The position numbers and the translations under genes were made by a program. Below the pieces are notes generated by a model. The model had not been told where the DNA came from. It worked only from the letters and a program-made list of their open reading frames with translations, and did not search any database. From the NCBI GenBank assembly GCA_964441775.1, contig CAYTVL010000008.1, positions 115,593 to 179,592 of the forward strand: 64,000 nt of DNA, written 5' to 3'. This document shows, one piece after another, positions 48,222 through 57,880 of the stretch; position 1 is the stretch's first letter; the number at the start of each line of letters is the position of its first letter. The stretch comes from SYOC01 sp964441775 (GTDB lineage: Bacteria; Desulfobacterota; Binatia; Bin18).

Positions 48222-50138
48222 ATGTCAGTGGATGTGGACATCCTCAGCCAAGAAGCGTCCACCGTGTCCGAGTCCCCTCTTGATGCGAAGCTGGCGCTCC
48301 TGCCAACGAGCCCAGGAGTGTATCTATTTCGGGACAAAGCCGGTGAAGTGATTTATGTAGGAAAAGCCAAAAACCTCCGTGCCCGTGTCCGTCAATACGC
48401 CCGTGGCGGCGATGGTCGGGTGCAGATCACCTTTCTGCTGTCTCAGCTTGCTGATGTTGAAGTGCTCATTACTATGAGCGAGAAAGAGGCGCTGCTGCTC
48501 GAAAATACGCTCATCAAGCAGTACTGGCCGCGCTATAACATCCGCCTGAAAGATGACAAATCCTATTGGCACGTCAAAGTTACCACACAGGAAGCCTGGC
48601 CGCGTTTGTTTCTCACACGCCAGGTAGCGAAGGATGGCAGCAAGTATCTCGGCCCTTTTCACTCTAGCGCCGCCGTGCAAGAAACCCTGGAAGTCATTCG
48701 CAAAGTGTTTCCCCTGCGCACCTGTTCAGACACGGTCTTCCGCAATCGCACACGCCCGTGCCTTGAATATCAGATCAAGCGTTGTCTCGGTCCATGCACC
48801 CTTCCCATTGATCCAGCCGACTACCAACGCCAGTTGAAAGGGGCGCTGCTCCTCCTCGAAGGAAAGAACCGTGAGTTGGTTGAACAGTTGACCGTACGCA
48901 TGCAGGATGCCGCCGAGACGCTACGCTTCGAAGAAGCCGCTCGTCTACGAGATCAGATCCGAGCAATTGAACAGACCGGCGAGAAGCAGCAGGTAGCGAC
49001 ACCGCTTGGGAACGATCAGGACATTTTTGCGCTGTATCGTGAAGGGGGGTTCGTCGAAATCGAAGTCTTGTTCGTGCGTGGCGGCAAACTGATCGGGGAC
49101 CTAGATTATAGTTTTGATGACAACGAGTTTCCTGACGAAGAAGTGTTCTCGGAACTGTTGACGCAATTTTACCAAGGTGACCGGTTTATCCCTGACGAAA
49201 TTCTCACTCCAGTGCCGCTGGAAGACGCCGAGGCGCGCGAGGAAATCTTGAGCGAACGGAAGGGGAAGAAAGTATCAGTCGCGCATCCTCAACGCGGCGA
49301 TAAGGTGCGGCTGGTCGAGATGGCGCAAGAAAATGCGCGGCAAAGTTTTGTGGAAAAACGCCGGGGCGCCGAGCAAAAAGAAAAAACTTTGGAAAGTCTT
49401 CGCCGCGCACTGATGTTGCAGAATGCGCCGAAGCGCATCGAGTGTTTTGACATCTCGAATATCCAGGGCAACCTCGCTGTCGGCTCGATGGTCGTTTTTG
49501 ACGAAGGGGAGCCCGATAAAAACCGTTATCGCCGTTTTCGCATTAAGACCGTCGAAGGCGCCGACGACTTCGGCATGATGTACGAAGTCTTGACCCGTCG
49601 TTATCACCGCGCTTTGGAAGAAAACGATCTGCCCGACTTGCTCATGGTTGACGGTGGTAAAGGGCAGCTCGGCGTGGCCGTCGAGGTGTTCCGCGAGTTG
49701 GGCATTACCGAAGTGGATCTCATTGGTCTAGCGAAAATGCGCACGGAACGCGATCCGTTTGCCGAAGAAGTCGAACACTCTTCCGAGCGGGTGTTTCTCC
49801 CTGGTCGCAAAAATCCGATTATTCTACGGCAGAACTCGACAGCGTTGTTCTTGCTCCAGCGCGTGCGCGATGAAGCTCATCGTTTCGCCATTACCTATCA
49901 CCGGCAGTTACGCGCTCAGGAACGCTTGAGTTCACCGCTCGATGCGATTCCCGGCGTGGGCCCTTCTCGCCGCAAAGCGCTTCTCCGTCATTTCGGCAGC
50001 CTGAAACGCGTAAGCACTGCAACGGTTGACGAGTTAATGCAGGTCTCTGGAATCACCCACACTACCGCTGAAGCGATTCACACGCATTTTACAAGCGATG
50101 CTCCTGATCAGTCCGAAGAGTCGCCCTCTCTTTCTTGA
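48222..50138 (+). CDS. uvrC: Excinuclease ABC subunit C (UvrC)
   Basis: UvrC makes both incisions in nucleotide excision repair. The frame is open to 47793, but homologues and the domain layout place the start near the ATG at 48222, giving 638 residues. The GIY-YIG nuclease begins at GVYLFRDKAGEVIYVGKA, the UVR domain at FEEAARLRDQI, the RNase H-like endonuclease region with DISNIQGNLAVGSMVVF follows, and the C-terminal helix-hairpin-helix pair is AIPGVGPSRRKALLRHFG. No strong ribosome site is seen, so a slightly different start is possible. comEC follows. Confidence 0.96.
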   Translation: MSVDVDILSQEASTVSESPLDAKLALLPTSPGVYLFRDKAGEVIYVGKAKNLRARVRQYARGGDGRVQITFLLSQLADVEVLITMSEKEALLLENTLIKQYWPRYNIRLKDDKSYWHVKVTTQEAWPRLFLTRQVAKDGSKYLGPFHSSAAVQETLEVIRKVFPLRTCSDTVFRNRTRPCLEYQIKRCLGPCTLPIDPADYQRQLKGALLLLEGKNRELVEQLTVRMQDAAETLRFEEAARLRDQIRAIEQTGEKQQVATPLGNDQDIFALYREGGFVEIEVLFVRGGKLIGDLDYSFDDNEFPDEEVFSELLTQFYQGDRFIPDEILTPVPLEDAEAREEILSERKGKKVSVAHPQRGDKVRLVEMAQENARQSFVEKRRGAEQKEKTLESLRRALMLQNAPKRIECFDISNIQGNLAVGSMVVFDEGEPDKNRYRRFRIKTVEGADDFGMMYEVLTRRYHRALEENDLPDLLMVDGGKGQLGVAVEVFRELGITEVDLIGLAKMRTERDPFAEEVEHSSERVFLPGRKNPIILRQNSTALFLLQRVRDEAHRFAITYHRQLRAQERLSSPLDAIPGVGPSRRKALLRHFGSLKRVSTATVDELMQVSGITHTTAEAIHTHFTSDAPDQSEESPSLS

Positions 50139-50178
50139 CAACTTTCGCCAAAAGAATTCGCGGAGAGTCGCACCACCC

Positions 50179-52686
50179 ATGCCTTGGCCCTATTTTTCCG
50201 CCTTTGGTGAAGGCGTGCGAGTATGGCGGCGTCAAACTTTGCTGCTCTTGACCGGCGCGTATTTATTGGGCCAGGCCTGCGCAGCCTTGGGCTGGCTTGT
50301 TGCGTCTCCGGTGTGGGGTGGTGGATTCGTAGCCGGTGCGGGGCTCGCTTTTGTTTGCGGTTCGCGCCGCACTGGCCTTGAGATTTCCTGTCTTTTGTTA
50401 ACGTTTTTTGTCGCAAACCTCGCGCTGCAACGCGTAATCCACCCGCGCTTGCCCGCCAATCATCTCCGCAATCTCACCCTTCCTCAAGAAGTGACCATCG
50501 ACGCCTGGGTATTGCGAGAGCCGGACCGGTTTCCCCATCGCGCTAGGCTCTATCTGGAGGCTCTGCAACTCTGGCGTAATGGCGCGCTCCAACCAGCGAC
50601 AGGCAAAATTTTGCTCACTGTACGCTCTTTGACTGGTCCTTGGCGCTATGGCGACGTGCTCCGTTTGACCGTGCGCCTCCGAGCGCCGCGCAACTTTCGT
50701 ACGCCGGGAAGTTTCGATTACGAGGGATACCTGGCGCGTCAACGTATCTATGTGAGCGCGTTTCTCTGGGATGACAAAAACATTCAATGCCTCGGCTGGC
50801 ATGGGAACTGGCTTCATGACCGCATTGAATACTTAAGAAGAGAAATCGCTACATTTTTCTCTGCACACCTAGATGAACAAACAGCGGCGGTGTTGCGAGC
50901 GCTAATTGTTGGCGACGAAGGAGGGCTCACCAAAGAGCTACGCACGGCCTTTTCCCGAGCCGGGGTCACACATGTGTTATCTATTTCTGGTTTACATATT
51001 AGCCTCGTGGCAATGGCGTCCTACGGGGCTTGGTGGTGGCTCCTGGGACGCAGCCATTATCTCCTCTTACGTTTCGTGATGCCGAAGCTGGCGGCGTTAC
51101 TCACTATTCCACCTGTTCTGTTATACGCTGGACTTTCCGGCGGTAATATCGCTACCTGGCGTTCGGTGGTCATGGTGCTTGTCTATCTGCTTGCCATCCT
51201 GTGTGACCGCCAAGAAGAGGTCTATCGCAGTCTTGCTCTGGCGGCACTGCTGATTGCCTTAATCTGGCCAGGCGCGGTGCTCGACATTTCTTTTCAACTA
51301 TCTTTTGTCTCCGTGTTCAGCATTTTGCTCAGTATGGGACGCTTTTCGACCTGGTGGAAACAGTGGCGAGAACGGAGACTGTCTCGGCTGCCAGAGCGGC
51401 AAGGGCGTCTCTTACATTGGATTGTGGCGTGTCTGCTGGTGTCGATGTCCACTCTGCTTGCGACCGCGCCGCTGACTGCTTTTCACTTTAATCAAGTAGC
51501 TCTAGTCGGAGCTTTTGCCAATCTACTGATTATCCCTTTGCTGGGCAGCGCCGCTGTGTTGTGCGGTCTGCTGGCGGCGACGCTCTATTTTCTCCATCCC
51601 AACGTGGCTCTCCCCATGTTGTTCTGCGCCGGACTGGTGACGAAAGCTGGGGTATGGTTGACGCAAATGATCGGCGGATGGTCCTTCGCCGCCTTTTTTG
51701 TAGTGACGCCGACGCTTTTTGAACTGCTATTGTTGTATGGGTGCTTTGCTTGCTTCTGGTGGAGGCTAACGGCAACGCAGGTGCATTTTGCAAATGTAGC
51801 CAACTTTCTTTTCCTAGGATGCATGACAGCGTTGTTGCTCGATAGTGTCATGTGGATGCAGGATCGCTACTTTCATCGGAACTTGCGTGTCTCATTTCTT
51901 GACGTAGGTCAAGGCGATGCCGCCGTTGTTGAACTCCCAGGCTCACAAGTCATGGTGATCGATGGAGGCGGTTTCGCGAGTGAAGAATTTGACACGGGGG
52001 AGGCAATCCTCGCCCCTTTTCTCTGGAGTCGCAAAATTGCGCATGTTGACATTCTGGTGATGAGCCATCCAGATCTGGATCACTATGGCGGACTAGCATT
52101 TGTGGCCGAGCATTTCACCCCCCGTGAGCTATGGTTCAATGGAGCACGGGCTACAAACATGCGCTTCACTCGACTGTGGACAGCGCTTGAGCAAAGTGGC
52201 GCCACAATCCGCAAACTTTGCCAAGATGAATCACCCTTGCAACCTACCCAGTTTGATAAAGTGCATGCACAGATTCTGAACCCGCCCTGCCAATCCGTTG
52301 CCCTCAACACGAACGACGCCTCATTGGTGGTGCGGCTCAGTCATGGGAACATCGACTTCCTTTTTCCCGGCGACGTGGAAGCTGCGGGAGAGCAGCAGGT
52401 GCTCTTCCATAACAGCACTGTCGCAAGTGAAATTGTCAAGGCGCCGCATCACGGCAGCCGCACGTCGAGCACCACGGCTTTTGTCGAGGCCGTAGCGCCC
52501 CAACTCGTCGTTGCTTCGCTAGGGTTTCAGAATCACTTCGGGTTCCCAGCTCAGGAGGTAGTGCGGCGCTATGAAAGGGTCCATAGTCAATTTTTGCGCA
52601 CCGACCGTGACGGGACGATCACGATTGTAAGTGATGGCAAACACTTTGCTGCTACCGTCACTTCGTCGTCTTCTTTAGTTCCATAA
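50179..52686 (+). CDS. comEC: DNA-uptake channel protein ComEC/Rec2
   Basis: ComEC forms the inner-membrane channel that takes up single-stranded DNA. I start it at the ATG at 50179 with GGAGAG upstream, giving 835 residues; the open frame before it overlaps uvrC. The N-terminal OB-like domain (DUF4131) is near 95-230, the Competence helix bundle includes HVLSISGLHISLVAM near 280-300, and the C-terminal metallo-beta-lactamase domain has DVGQGDAAVV, SHPDLDHYGGL and KAPHHGSRTSSTTAF. All main parts are intact, so a working channel is plausible together with the ComEA-like protein. Confidence 0.95.
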   Translation: MPWPYFSAFGEGVRVWRRQTLLLLTGAYLLGQACAALGWLVASPVWGGGFVAGAGLAFVCGSRRTGLEISCLLLTFFVANLALQRVIHPRLPANHLRNLTLPQEVTIDAWVLREPDRFPHRARLYLEALQLWRNGALQPATGKILLTVRSLTGPWRYGDVLRLTVRLRAPRNFRTPGSFDYEGYLARQRIYVSAFLWDDKNIQCLGWHGNWLHDRIEYLRREIATFFSAHLDEQTAAVLRALIVGDEGGLTKELRTAFSRAGVTHVLSISGLHISLVAMASYGAWWWLLGRSHYLLLRFVMPKLAALLTIPPVLLYAGLSGGNIATWRSVVMVLVYLLAILCDRQEEVYRSLALAALLIALIWPGAVLDISFQLSFVSVFSILLSMGRFSTWWKQWRERRLSRLPERQGRLLHWIVACLLVSMSTLLATAPLTAFHFNQVALVGAFANLLIIPLLGSAAVLCGLLAATLYFLHPNVALPMLFCAGLVTKAGVWLTQMIGGWSFAAFFVVTPTLFELLLLYGCFACFWWRLTATQVHFANVANFLFLGCMTALLLDSVMWMQDRYFHRNLRVSFLDVGQGDAAVVELPGSQVMVIDGGGFASEEFDTGEAILAPFLWSRKIAHVDILVMSHPDLDHYGGLAFVAEHFTPRELWFNGARATNMRFTRLWTALEQSGATIRKLCQDESPLQPTQFDKVHAQILNPPCQSVALNTNDASLVVRLSHGNIDFLFPGDVEAAGEQQVLFHNSTVASEIVKAPHHGSRTSSTTAFVEAVAPQLVVASLGFQNHFGFPAQEVVRRYERVHSQFLRTDRDGTITIVSDGKHFAATVTSSSSLVP

Positions 52687-52866
52687 CGAAAGCGATTGTA
52701 AAAATGCAGGGTTAGGAGTATGGAGGCGTTCATGTTCCGAGGCGAGAACCATACTACACGCAAGAAACGTCAAGAGATTTCTTAGGCAAACTCTTTTCAT
52801 GTGCCTCAATTGAGGATAGGGTAGGTAAATCACTGCTGCCATCCGAATAAGGAGGGAGACTCTTTT

Positions 52867-54552
52867 ATGTCATACGATGTCGTTATTAAGAATGGGACGG
52901 TTGTTGATGGAACTGGCGTGGCGCCAGTTCGGGCGGATGTTGCGATCGCGGGAGGCAAGATCGCCGCAATCGGGAAAGTGACGGACGGGGCCAAACGCGT
53001 GATCGACGCGTCCGACCTGATCGTTTCCCCTGGGTTTATTGACCCCCACACGCACTATGATGCGCAAGTCTGCTGGGACCCGCTGTTCACGTGTTCGTCC
53101 TGGCACGGCGTGACCAGCCACATCATGGGCAACTGCGGCGTCGGCCTGGCCCCTTGTAAGCCTGAAACCCGCGAGATTGCAGCTTGGGATCTCGTGAACG
53201 TGGAAGCCATCCCTTTTGAAGTATTAGCCAAAGGCGTGACGTGGGACTGGACCACCTTCCCGGAATACATGAATGCTGCACAGAAGCGCGGCATTGGTCT
53301 CAATGTCGGCTTCATGGCTCCGCTCACCCCTTTCCGTCATTTTGTAATGGGTGAAGAGTCGATGGAGCGCGCCGCCACGAAGGAAGAGATTGTGAAGATC
53401 GCAGCGCTGTTGCGCGAAGCCCTCTCTGCCGGCGCGATGGGCCTCTCGACCACAAATGGTCCGCAACACATCGGCTATCAGGGTCGCCCGTTGGCGTGCC
53501 GCCTGTCCAGCCGCGAAGAACTCACGGCGTACTGCAACGTCCTCAGAGATCTGGGACGCGGCGTGATCGAACTCGCGTTGAATGACGCTCCGAGTTATGT
53601 CTCCGAGAGCGATTACGAGTTGTTGAACCTGCTGTTGACTGAGAGCAAGCGCCCAGTCACCTGGCTAGCGTTACTCAATCGCGACGACAGACCCGACATG
53701 TGTCAGGAAACCCTGCGGCAAACCGAAGCGTTGCTCAAGAAGGGTGCGATCCCGCAAGTGACCTGCCGTCCGTTGATCATTCAGATTAACTTACGCAACC
53801 CGTTTATCTTCGCCAACATGCCGTCTTGGAAGCCAGCCTTCAACCAGACGGTGGACGCCCAGAAAATCCTCTATCGTGAAGAATCCTTCCGCGCGGCGTT
53901 CCGCAAAGCGCTGCAAGAACCACGCATCTTCTCGGACAAGACCCTGTGGAGCCGTCTCGTGGTGAAAGAAGTCACCAACCCAGCGCTGAAAGCCTGCGAA
54001 GGCAAGACAGTGGCCCAAGTGGCGGCGGATCGCGGCAAGAACGCGCTCGACACGTTCTTTGATCTCTCGATTGAAGATGACATCAATACGCAGTTCACGA
54101 TGGAACTCTTCAACGCCACCGAAGAGCGGATTCCCGAACTCATTACCGACTCCCGCACGATGATCGGTCTGTCCGATGGCGGAGCCCACGTTGATATGTT
54201 GTGCGACGCTGGCTACTGCACTTATCTGATCGGCACCTGGGTGCGTGACAAGAGCGCGATGACGCTAGAGCACGCAGTACGGCGCATCACCTCCGAGCCC
54301 GCCAATTTCTTCGGCATTAAAGACCGGGGCGCTTTGGCGGTTGGCAAGGCAGCGGACGTGACGATCTTCGATCTCAGCACGATCGGTTCGGGCAAACGCG
54401 CCGAGATGCGATACGATCTGCCTGGTGGCGGTCGTCGTTTGGTCATGCCTGCTAAAGGTGTGAACTATACCCTCGTCAACGGGCAAGTCTTGCTCGAAGA
54501 CGGCAAACACACTGGCGCACTGCCGGGCCAAGTGCTGCGCGCGGGGCAATAG
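52867..54552 (+). CDS. D-aminoacylase / N-acyl-D-amino-acid deacylase family amidohydrolase
   Basis: This 561-residue amidohydrolase would split an N-acyl or cyclic amide bond with metal-bound water. The start YDVVIKNGTVVDGTG, the metal ligands in FIDPHTHYDAQVCWDP near residues 58-73, GNCGVGLAPC, and the C-terminal GLSDGGAHVDMLCDAGY with TLEHAVRRITSEPANFFGIKDRG are typical of the D-aminoacylase-like amidohydrolase_3 group. An AAGGAGGGAG site precedes the ATG. It stands alone, with a strong terminator after it. Substrate unknown. Confidence 0.92.
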   Translation: MSYDVVIKNGTVVDGTGVAPVRADVAIAGGKIAAIGKVTDGAKRVIDASDLIVSPGFIDPHTHYDAQVCWDPLFTCSSWHGVTSHIMGNCGVGLAPCKPETREIAAWDLVNVEAIPFEVLAKGVTWDWTTFPEYMNAAQKRGIGLNVGFMAPLTPFRHFVMGEESMERAATKEEIVKIAALLREALSAGAMGLSTTNGPQHIGYQGRPLACRLSSREELTAYCNVLRDLGRGVIELALNDAPSYVSESDYELLNLLLTESKRPVTWLALLNRDDRPDMCQETLRQTEALLKKGAIPQVTCRPLIIQINLRNPFIFANMPSWKPAFNQTVDAQKILYREESFRAAFRKALQEPRIFSDKTLWSRLVVKEVTNPALKACEGKTVAQVAADRGKNALDTFFDLSIEDDINTQFTMELFNATEERIPELITDSRTMIGLSDGGAHVDMLCDAGYCTYLIGTWVRDKSAMTLEHAVRRITSEPANFFGIKDRGALAVGKAADVTIFDLSTIGSGKRAEMRYDLPGGGRRLVMPAKGVNYTLVNGQVLLEDGKHTGALPGQVLRAGQ

Positions 54553-54573
54553 CCCTTCGCCTAGCATAGGTTG

Positions 54574-54610
54574 AAAAAAAGGGGCGGGCCACAAACCCGC
54601 CCCTTTTTTT
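54574..54610. terminator. Strong bidirectional intrinsic terminator
   Basis: GGGGCGGG (54581-54588) and CCCGCCCC (about 54596-54603) form a perfect stem over a seven-base loop. Seven A residues precede it and seven T residues follow, so it can stop transcription from both sides. It lies between the convergent D-aminoacylase and cyclase genes. Confidence 0.95.
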
Positions 54611-54650
54611 GCTGTAGGAGCCATTGCTTCTTTTTCTCAGCACTCAGTAC

Positions 54651-56567
54651 TCACTTCAGCCCCGCCTTGCGTAAGGCAGAGGCAAAACGTTCGATGACCG
54701 CCGGGTCTTTGTAGGGAGCCATCCGCTTCCACTTCTCTACTGAGAATTGAGGCGTGATCCTCAGAAATTCTACTCCTTCAGCCCGAGCTTCCTCCTCCCG
54801 CCCTAACTCACTGTAGACCACGACCAGTCCCCAATGGGCAGGCCCAAAATTAGGATTGTAGATCAGGACTTTCTTGAGGGCAGCAATCGCCTCCTCATAC
54901 TGCCTGGTCTGTACATAGGCTTGACCTAAGGGGTTGAGGTGTTGAAACTGACGAGGGTCAAGCTGCACTGCTTTCTTTGCTGCTTCAACAGCCTCTTCAG
55001 GCCGTCCCACCGCCATCAACACAGAGGCTAGATTGCTATAGCCATGAGCAGAGTTGGGATCGAGAGCGAGGGCACGCTCGATCTCGGCTGTGGCCTGCGC
55101 ATACTGCTTCTGCAACAGTTTGACCATGCCCAATGAGGCATGGGCTCCCGGCAACGACTCGTCCAGGACCGTGGCCTTCTGAAGCATCTCCTCAGCGCGC
55201 GCGAGATTCTGAGGGTCCGCACTCCACTGTGAGAACCACTCCATAAAGTACGTAAAGCCCAGCCCTGCGTATGCCCCCGCATACTGCGGGTCCAGTTCAA
55301 GCACTTTCTCAAACATCTGCCGCGCCTGGGCATTCGTCTCTTTTGTTGTCCGCCAGGCGAGCTGCCACCCGCGCAAGTAATAATCGTAAGCTTCTAGGTT
55401 GTTCGTAGGGGCAGTCTTAAACCAGGCTTGCTCTTCCTTGGTGAGTTTCACTTTCAGCGCGAACACGATCTTCTGCCGGATCTCATCTTGCAAAGCAAAG
55501 ATGTCTGTCAACGGTCGATCGTAGCGCTCGGACCACAAATGCTCTCCCGTCGTGGCGTCAACCAGTTGGGCTGTCACTCGGACCTGAATATCTGACCGGC
55601 GCACGCTGCCTTCCAAGACATACCGCACCCCCAGCTCTTTGCTCACGTCTTGCACCTTGACCGCCTTGCCTTTGTAGGTAAACGCCGAGTTGCGGGCGAT
55701 GACAAACAGGCTGGAGATTTTGGAAAGATCCGACGTAATGTCCTCGGTGATGCCGTCGCTGAAATACTCCTGCTCAGGGTCATTGCTCATGTTGACAAAC
55801 GGCATGATGGCGATGGAGGGTTTGTCTGGGAGAGGTGGGAACTCCGGCGTGTTACGTGGTGCGTCTTGCATGGGCGGAGTGGGCGCGAGGAAATAGCGTG
55901 TAGTGAGGATAGAGGCGGCAATGAGCAGCAGCGCCACCGCCAGTGCTCCATAGGCGGGATGTACCCGCCGCGAGAGTTTGAGGCGTTGTACTTGTAGCCG
56001 TTGGCGGAGCCCTTTGGGCTGCTCAGATAAAAGCAAATAGACAGGTCGACGCTCGGCAATGTTCTTCAGTTTGGGTTTGCCCAAAGGCACGATGGCGCCG
56101 AGCGTGAGTTTTGCTGCGACTTCATTGTAGACAACCTGCGAGATGCAAATAGTACCGGGCTCCGCCAGCCCTTGCAGCCGCGAAGCCACATTGACGCCGT
56201 CGCCAAACACATCGCCATCTTGTTGCACGATGTCGCCCAAGTGAATGCCGATGCGCACGTGAAGCTGCTCCGCGCTCTCCTTCTCGGCATTATGCGCACG
56301 GAACTGGGCCTGAATCTGTTGTGCACTTTGAACCGCATTGACGACAGAAGGGAAATCCACCAGGAAGGCGTCGCCGATGGTCTTAATCACCGTGCCTTGA
56401 TGCGCGGTCGTCGCCTGTTGAATGATCTGGTTATGCACGGCGAGCCGCCGCAGCGTGCGGGCCTCGTTCGCGCCCATCTGGCGGCTAAAGCCGGCGATGT
56501 CGGTGAACATAATCGCTGCGAGTCGCCGCTGCTCGGCTTGGGGCGCGCCGCCAGTGTCGTCCTTCAT
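54651..56567 (-). CDS. Class III adenylate/guanylate cyclase with TolB-like and TPR regions
   Basis: The 638-residue protein joins a signalling enzyme to a binding module. The cyclase homology domain is at about 12-190: IMFTDIAGFSRQ with the first metal Asp, KTIGDAFLVDF with the second, and RIGIHLGDIVQQDGDVFGDGVNVASRL. A membrane helix follows at about 209-228. Then a TolB/FlgO-like region IAIMPFVNMSNDPEQEYFSDGITEDI continues to about 370, and several TPR repeats (AGAYAGLGFTYF, GAHASLGMVKLLQKQYAQA, AHGYSNLASVL and others) reach the C-terminus. The cyclase would be cytosolic and the rest periplasmic. Signal and nucleotide product are unknown. Confidence 0.93.
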   Translation of the reverse strand: MKDDTGGAPQAEQRRLAAIMFTDIAGFSRQMGANEARTLRRLAVHNQIIQQATTAHQGTVIKTIGDAFLVDFPSVVNAVQSAQQIQAQFRAHNAEKESAEQLHVRIGIHLGDIVQQDGDVFGDGVNVASRLQGLAEPGTICISQVVYNEVAAKLTLGAIVPLGKPKLKNIAERRPVYLLLSEQPKGLRQRLQVQRLKLSRRVHPAYGALAVALLLIAASILTTRYFLAPTPPMQDAPRNTPEFPPLPDKPSIAIMPFVNMSNDPEQEYFSDGITEDITSDLSKISSLFVIARNSAFTYKGKAVKVQDVSKELGVRYVLEGSVRRSDIQVRVTAQLVDATTGEHLWSERYDRPLTDIFALQDEIRQKIVFALKVKLTKEEQAWFKTAPTNNLEAYDYYLRGWQLAWRTTKETNAQARQMFEKVLELDPQYAGAYAGLGFTYFMEWFSQWSADPQNLARAEEMLQKATVLDESLPGAHASLGMVKLLQKQYAQATAEIERALALDPNSAHGYSNLASVLMAVGRPEEAVEAAKKAVQLDPRQFQHLNPLGQAYVQTRQYEEAIAALKKVLIYNPNFGPAHWGLVVVYSELGREEEARAEGVEFLRITPQFSVEKWKRMAPYKDPAVIERFASALRKAGLK

Positions 56568-56692
56568 GAAGAGGGATTATTCTGCTGGCGGCGCTTGTTT
56601 GTCAATCGATCCCTGCTCTGGCGATTCTTCGCTGGATGCGATACGAGGGCAAACAACTTAAGAGTCTAAGAAGAACAACTGGAGGAACACGA

Positions 56693-57565
56693 ATGAAACT
56701 CAAAGACAAAGTGGCAGTCATCACCGGCGGGGCGAGCGGCATGGGACAGGCGACGGTCCTGCGCTTTCTCGATGAAGGCGCGGAGATCGTGGTTGCTGAT
56801 TACAATGAGCAGAATGGTCAGAAAACAATTGCTCTCGCAAGCAACGCTGGCCACGCAAACAATGTGCGTTTCATTCGTACGGATGTGGCGAAAGAAGCCG
56901 ACGTGAAAGCGATGATCGACTGCGCCGTCACCCATTTTGGTCGCCTTGACATTATCTTCAACAACGCCGGCGTTGGCGGCGCCATCGGTCCGGTGTGGGA
57001 CATCGAAGAGGAAGAATGGGATTACACGTTTGACGTGCTGGTGAAAGGGGTGTTCTTCGGTATCAAGCATGCCGCTCGGGTCATGCGTCAACAAGGTCAA
57101 GGCGGAGCAATTATCAACACTGCTTCGACCGCAGGGCTCAGCGGCGGCTCAGGTCCGTTAGTTTACTCTGCCGCCAAAGCTGCGGTTATCAATCTCACAA
57201 AAGGCGCTGCCGTGCAGCTCGCGCCGGATCGAATTCGCGTGAATGCTATCTGTCCGGGCGGAATTTTGACCGGGTTGACTGATCAAGGCAATCCGGAACA
57301 AGCGGCTAAAGCAATGGATACTTTCCAACCTTGGCCACAGCACGGAGAAGGGAAACACATCGCTGGAGCTGCACTCTTCCTCGCCAGTGAAGACGCCGGT
57401 TTTGTCACTGGCGAAGCGCTGGTAGTGGATGGCGGACTGACGGCGATCGGACCGGACATGTGGCGGCGCATGGGAATTGCCCAAGAAGCAACGGCGCATA
57501 GGAGTCGCGTCAATCGCGGAAGTACAGGGGAGAAGACCACCGTGCGCCCGACGAAAGCGGGGTAA
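56693..57565 (+). CDS. Short-chain dehydrogenase/reductase (SDR)
   Basis: From the ATG at 56693, behind GGAGG, the product is 290 residues. It has the cofactor motif TGGASGMG near residues 11-18, the NNAG motif, the active-site YSAAK with its upstream Ser, and the classic VNAICPGG segment. The C-terminus is longer than in the shortest SDRs and has a basic tail (VRPTKAG). The family oxidises or reduces alcohols and ketones with NAD(P). No operon partner is close enough to indicate a substrate. Confidence 0.92.
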   Translation: MKLKDKVAVITGGASGMGQATVLRFLDEGAEIVVADYNEQNGQKTIALASNAGHANNVRFIRTDVAKEADVKAMIDCAVTHFGRLDIIFNNAGVGGAIGPVWDIEEEEWDYTFDVLVKGVFFGIKHAARVMRQQGQGGAIINTASTAGLSGGSGPLVYSAAKAAVINLTKGAAVQLAPDRIRVNAICPGGILTGLTDQGNPEQAAKAMDTFQPWPQHGEGKHIAGAALFLASEDAGFVTGEALVVDGGLTAIGPDMWRRMGIAQEATAHRSRVNRGSTGEKTTVRPTKAG

Positions 57566-57880
57566 GGTAAGTACGCGAGGCGCCAGAAATGAATCAGGCA
57601 CAGTCAAGAAATCATCACCAAAGACAACAAATGTGTCCTTCTCTTGCTGTGTCTTTTTCCTAGTGGAACTTCTTGCCGGTCGAGCGCAGCAATTGTTCTT
57701 AACGAAGAGCGCACGTACGCATTGCCAAAAAAAGGAAAATCTCCACAAAAATCATGAGATAGCCCATCTCCGGTTATTGGGTCCGTCCCAGAGTTTCCTT
57801 GATGTGCTCTTTCCTCATAATTGGCAAGCTCTTTGCTCGCTGAAGCAGCAAGGAATGCCGTGAAAGAGGAGAGAGGTACG
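57566..57880. other. Intergenic gap without recognised features
   Basis: The frames in this stretch have no family signature and would cover unrelated codon usage. I see no strong hairpin with a T-tract and no promoter worth naming. It separates the SDR gene from the 133-residue hypothetical gene. Confidence 0.5.

Noticed and set aside
57477..57863. Plus-strand frame of 128 codons after the SDR gene
   Set aside because: Its first part overlaps the SDR gene in another phase and the rest has no recognisable domain or ribosome site.
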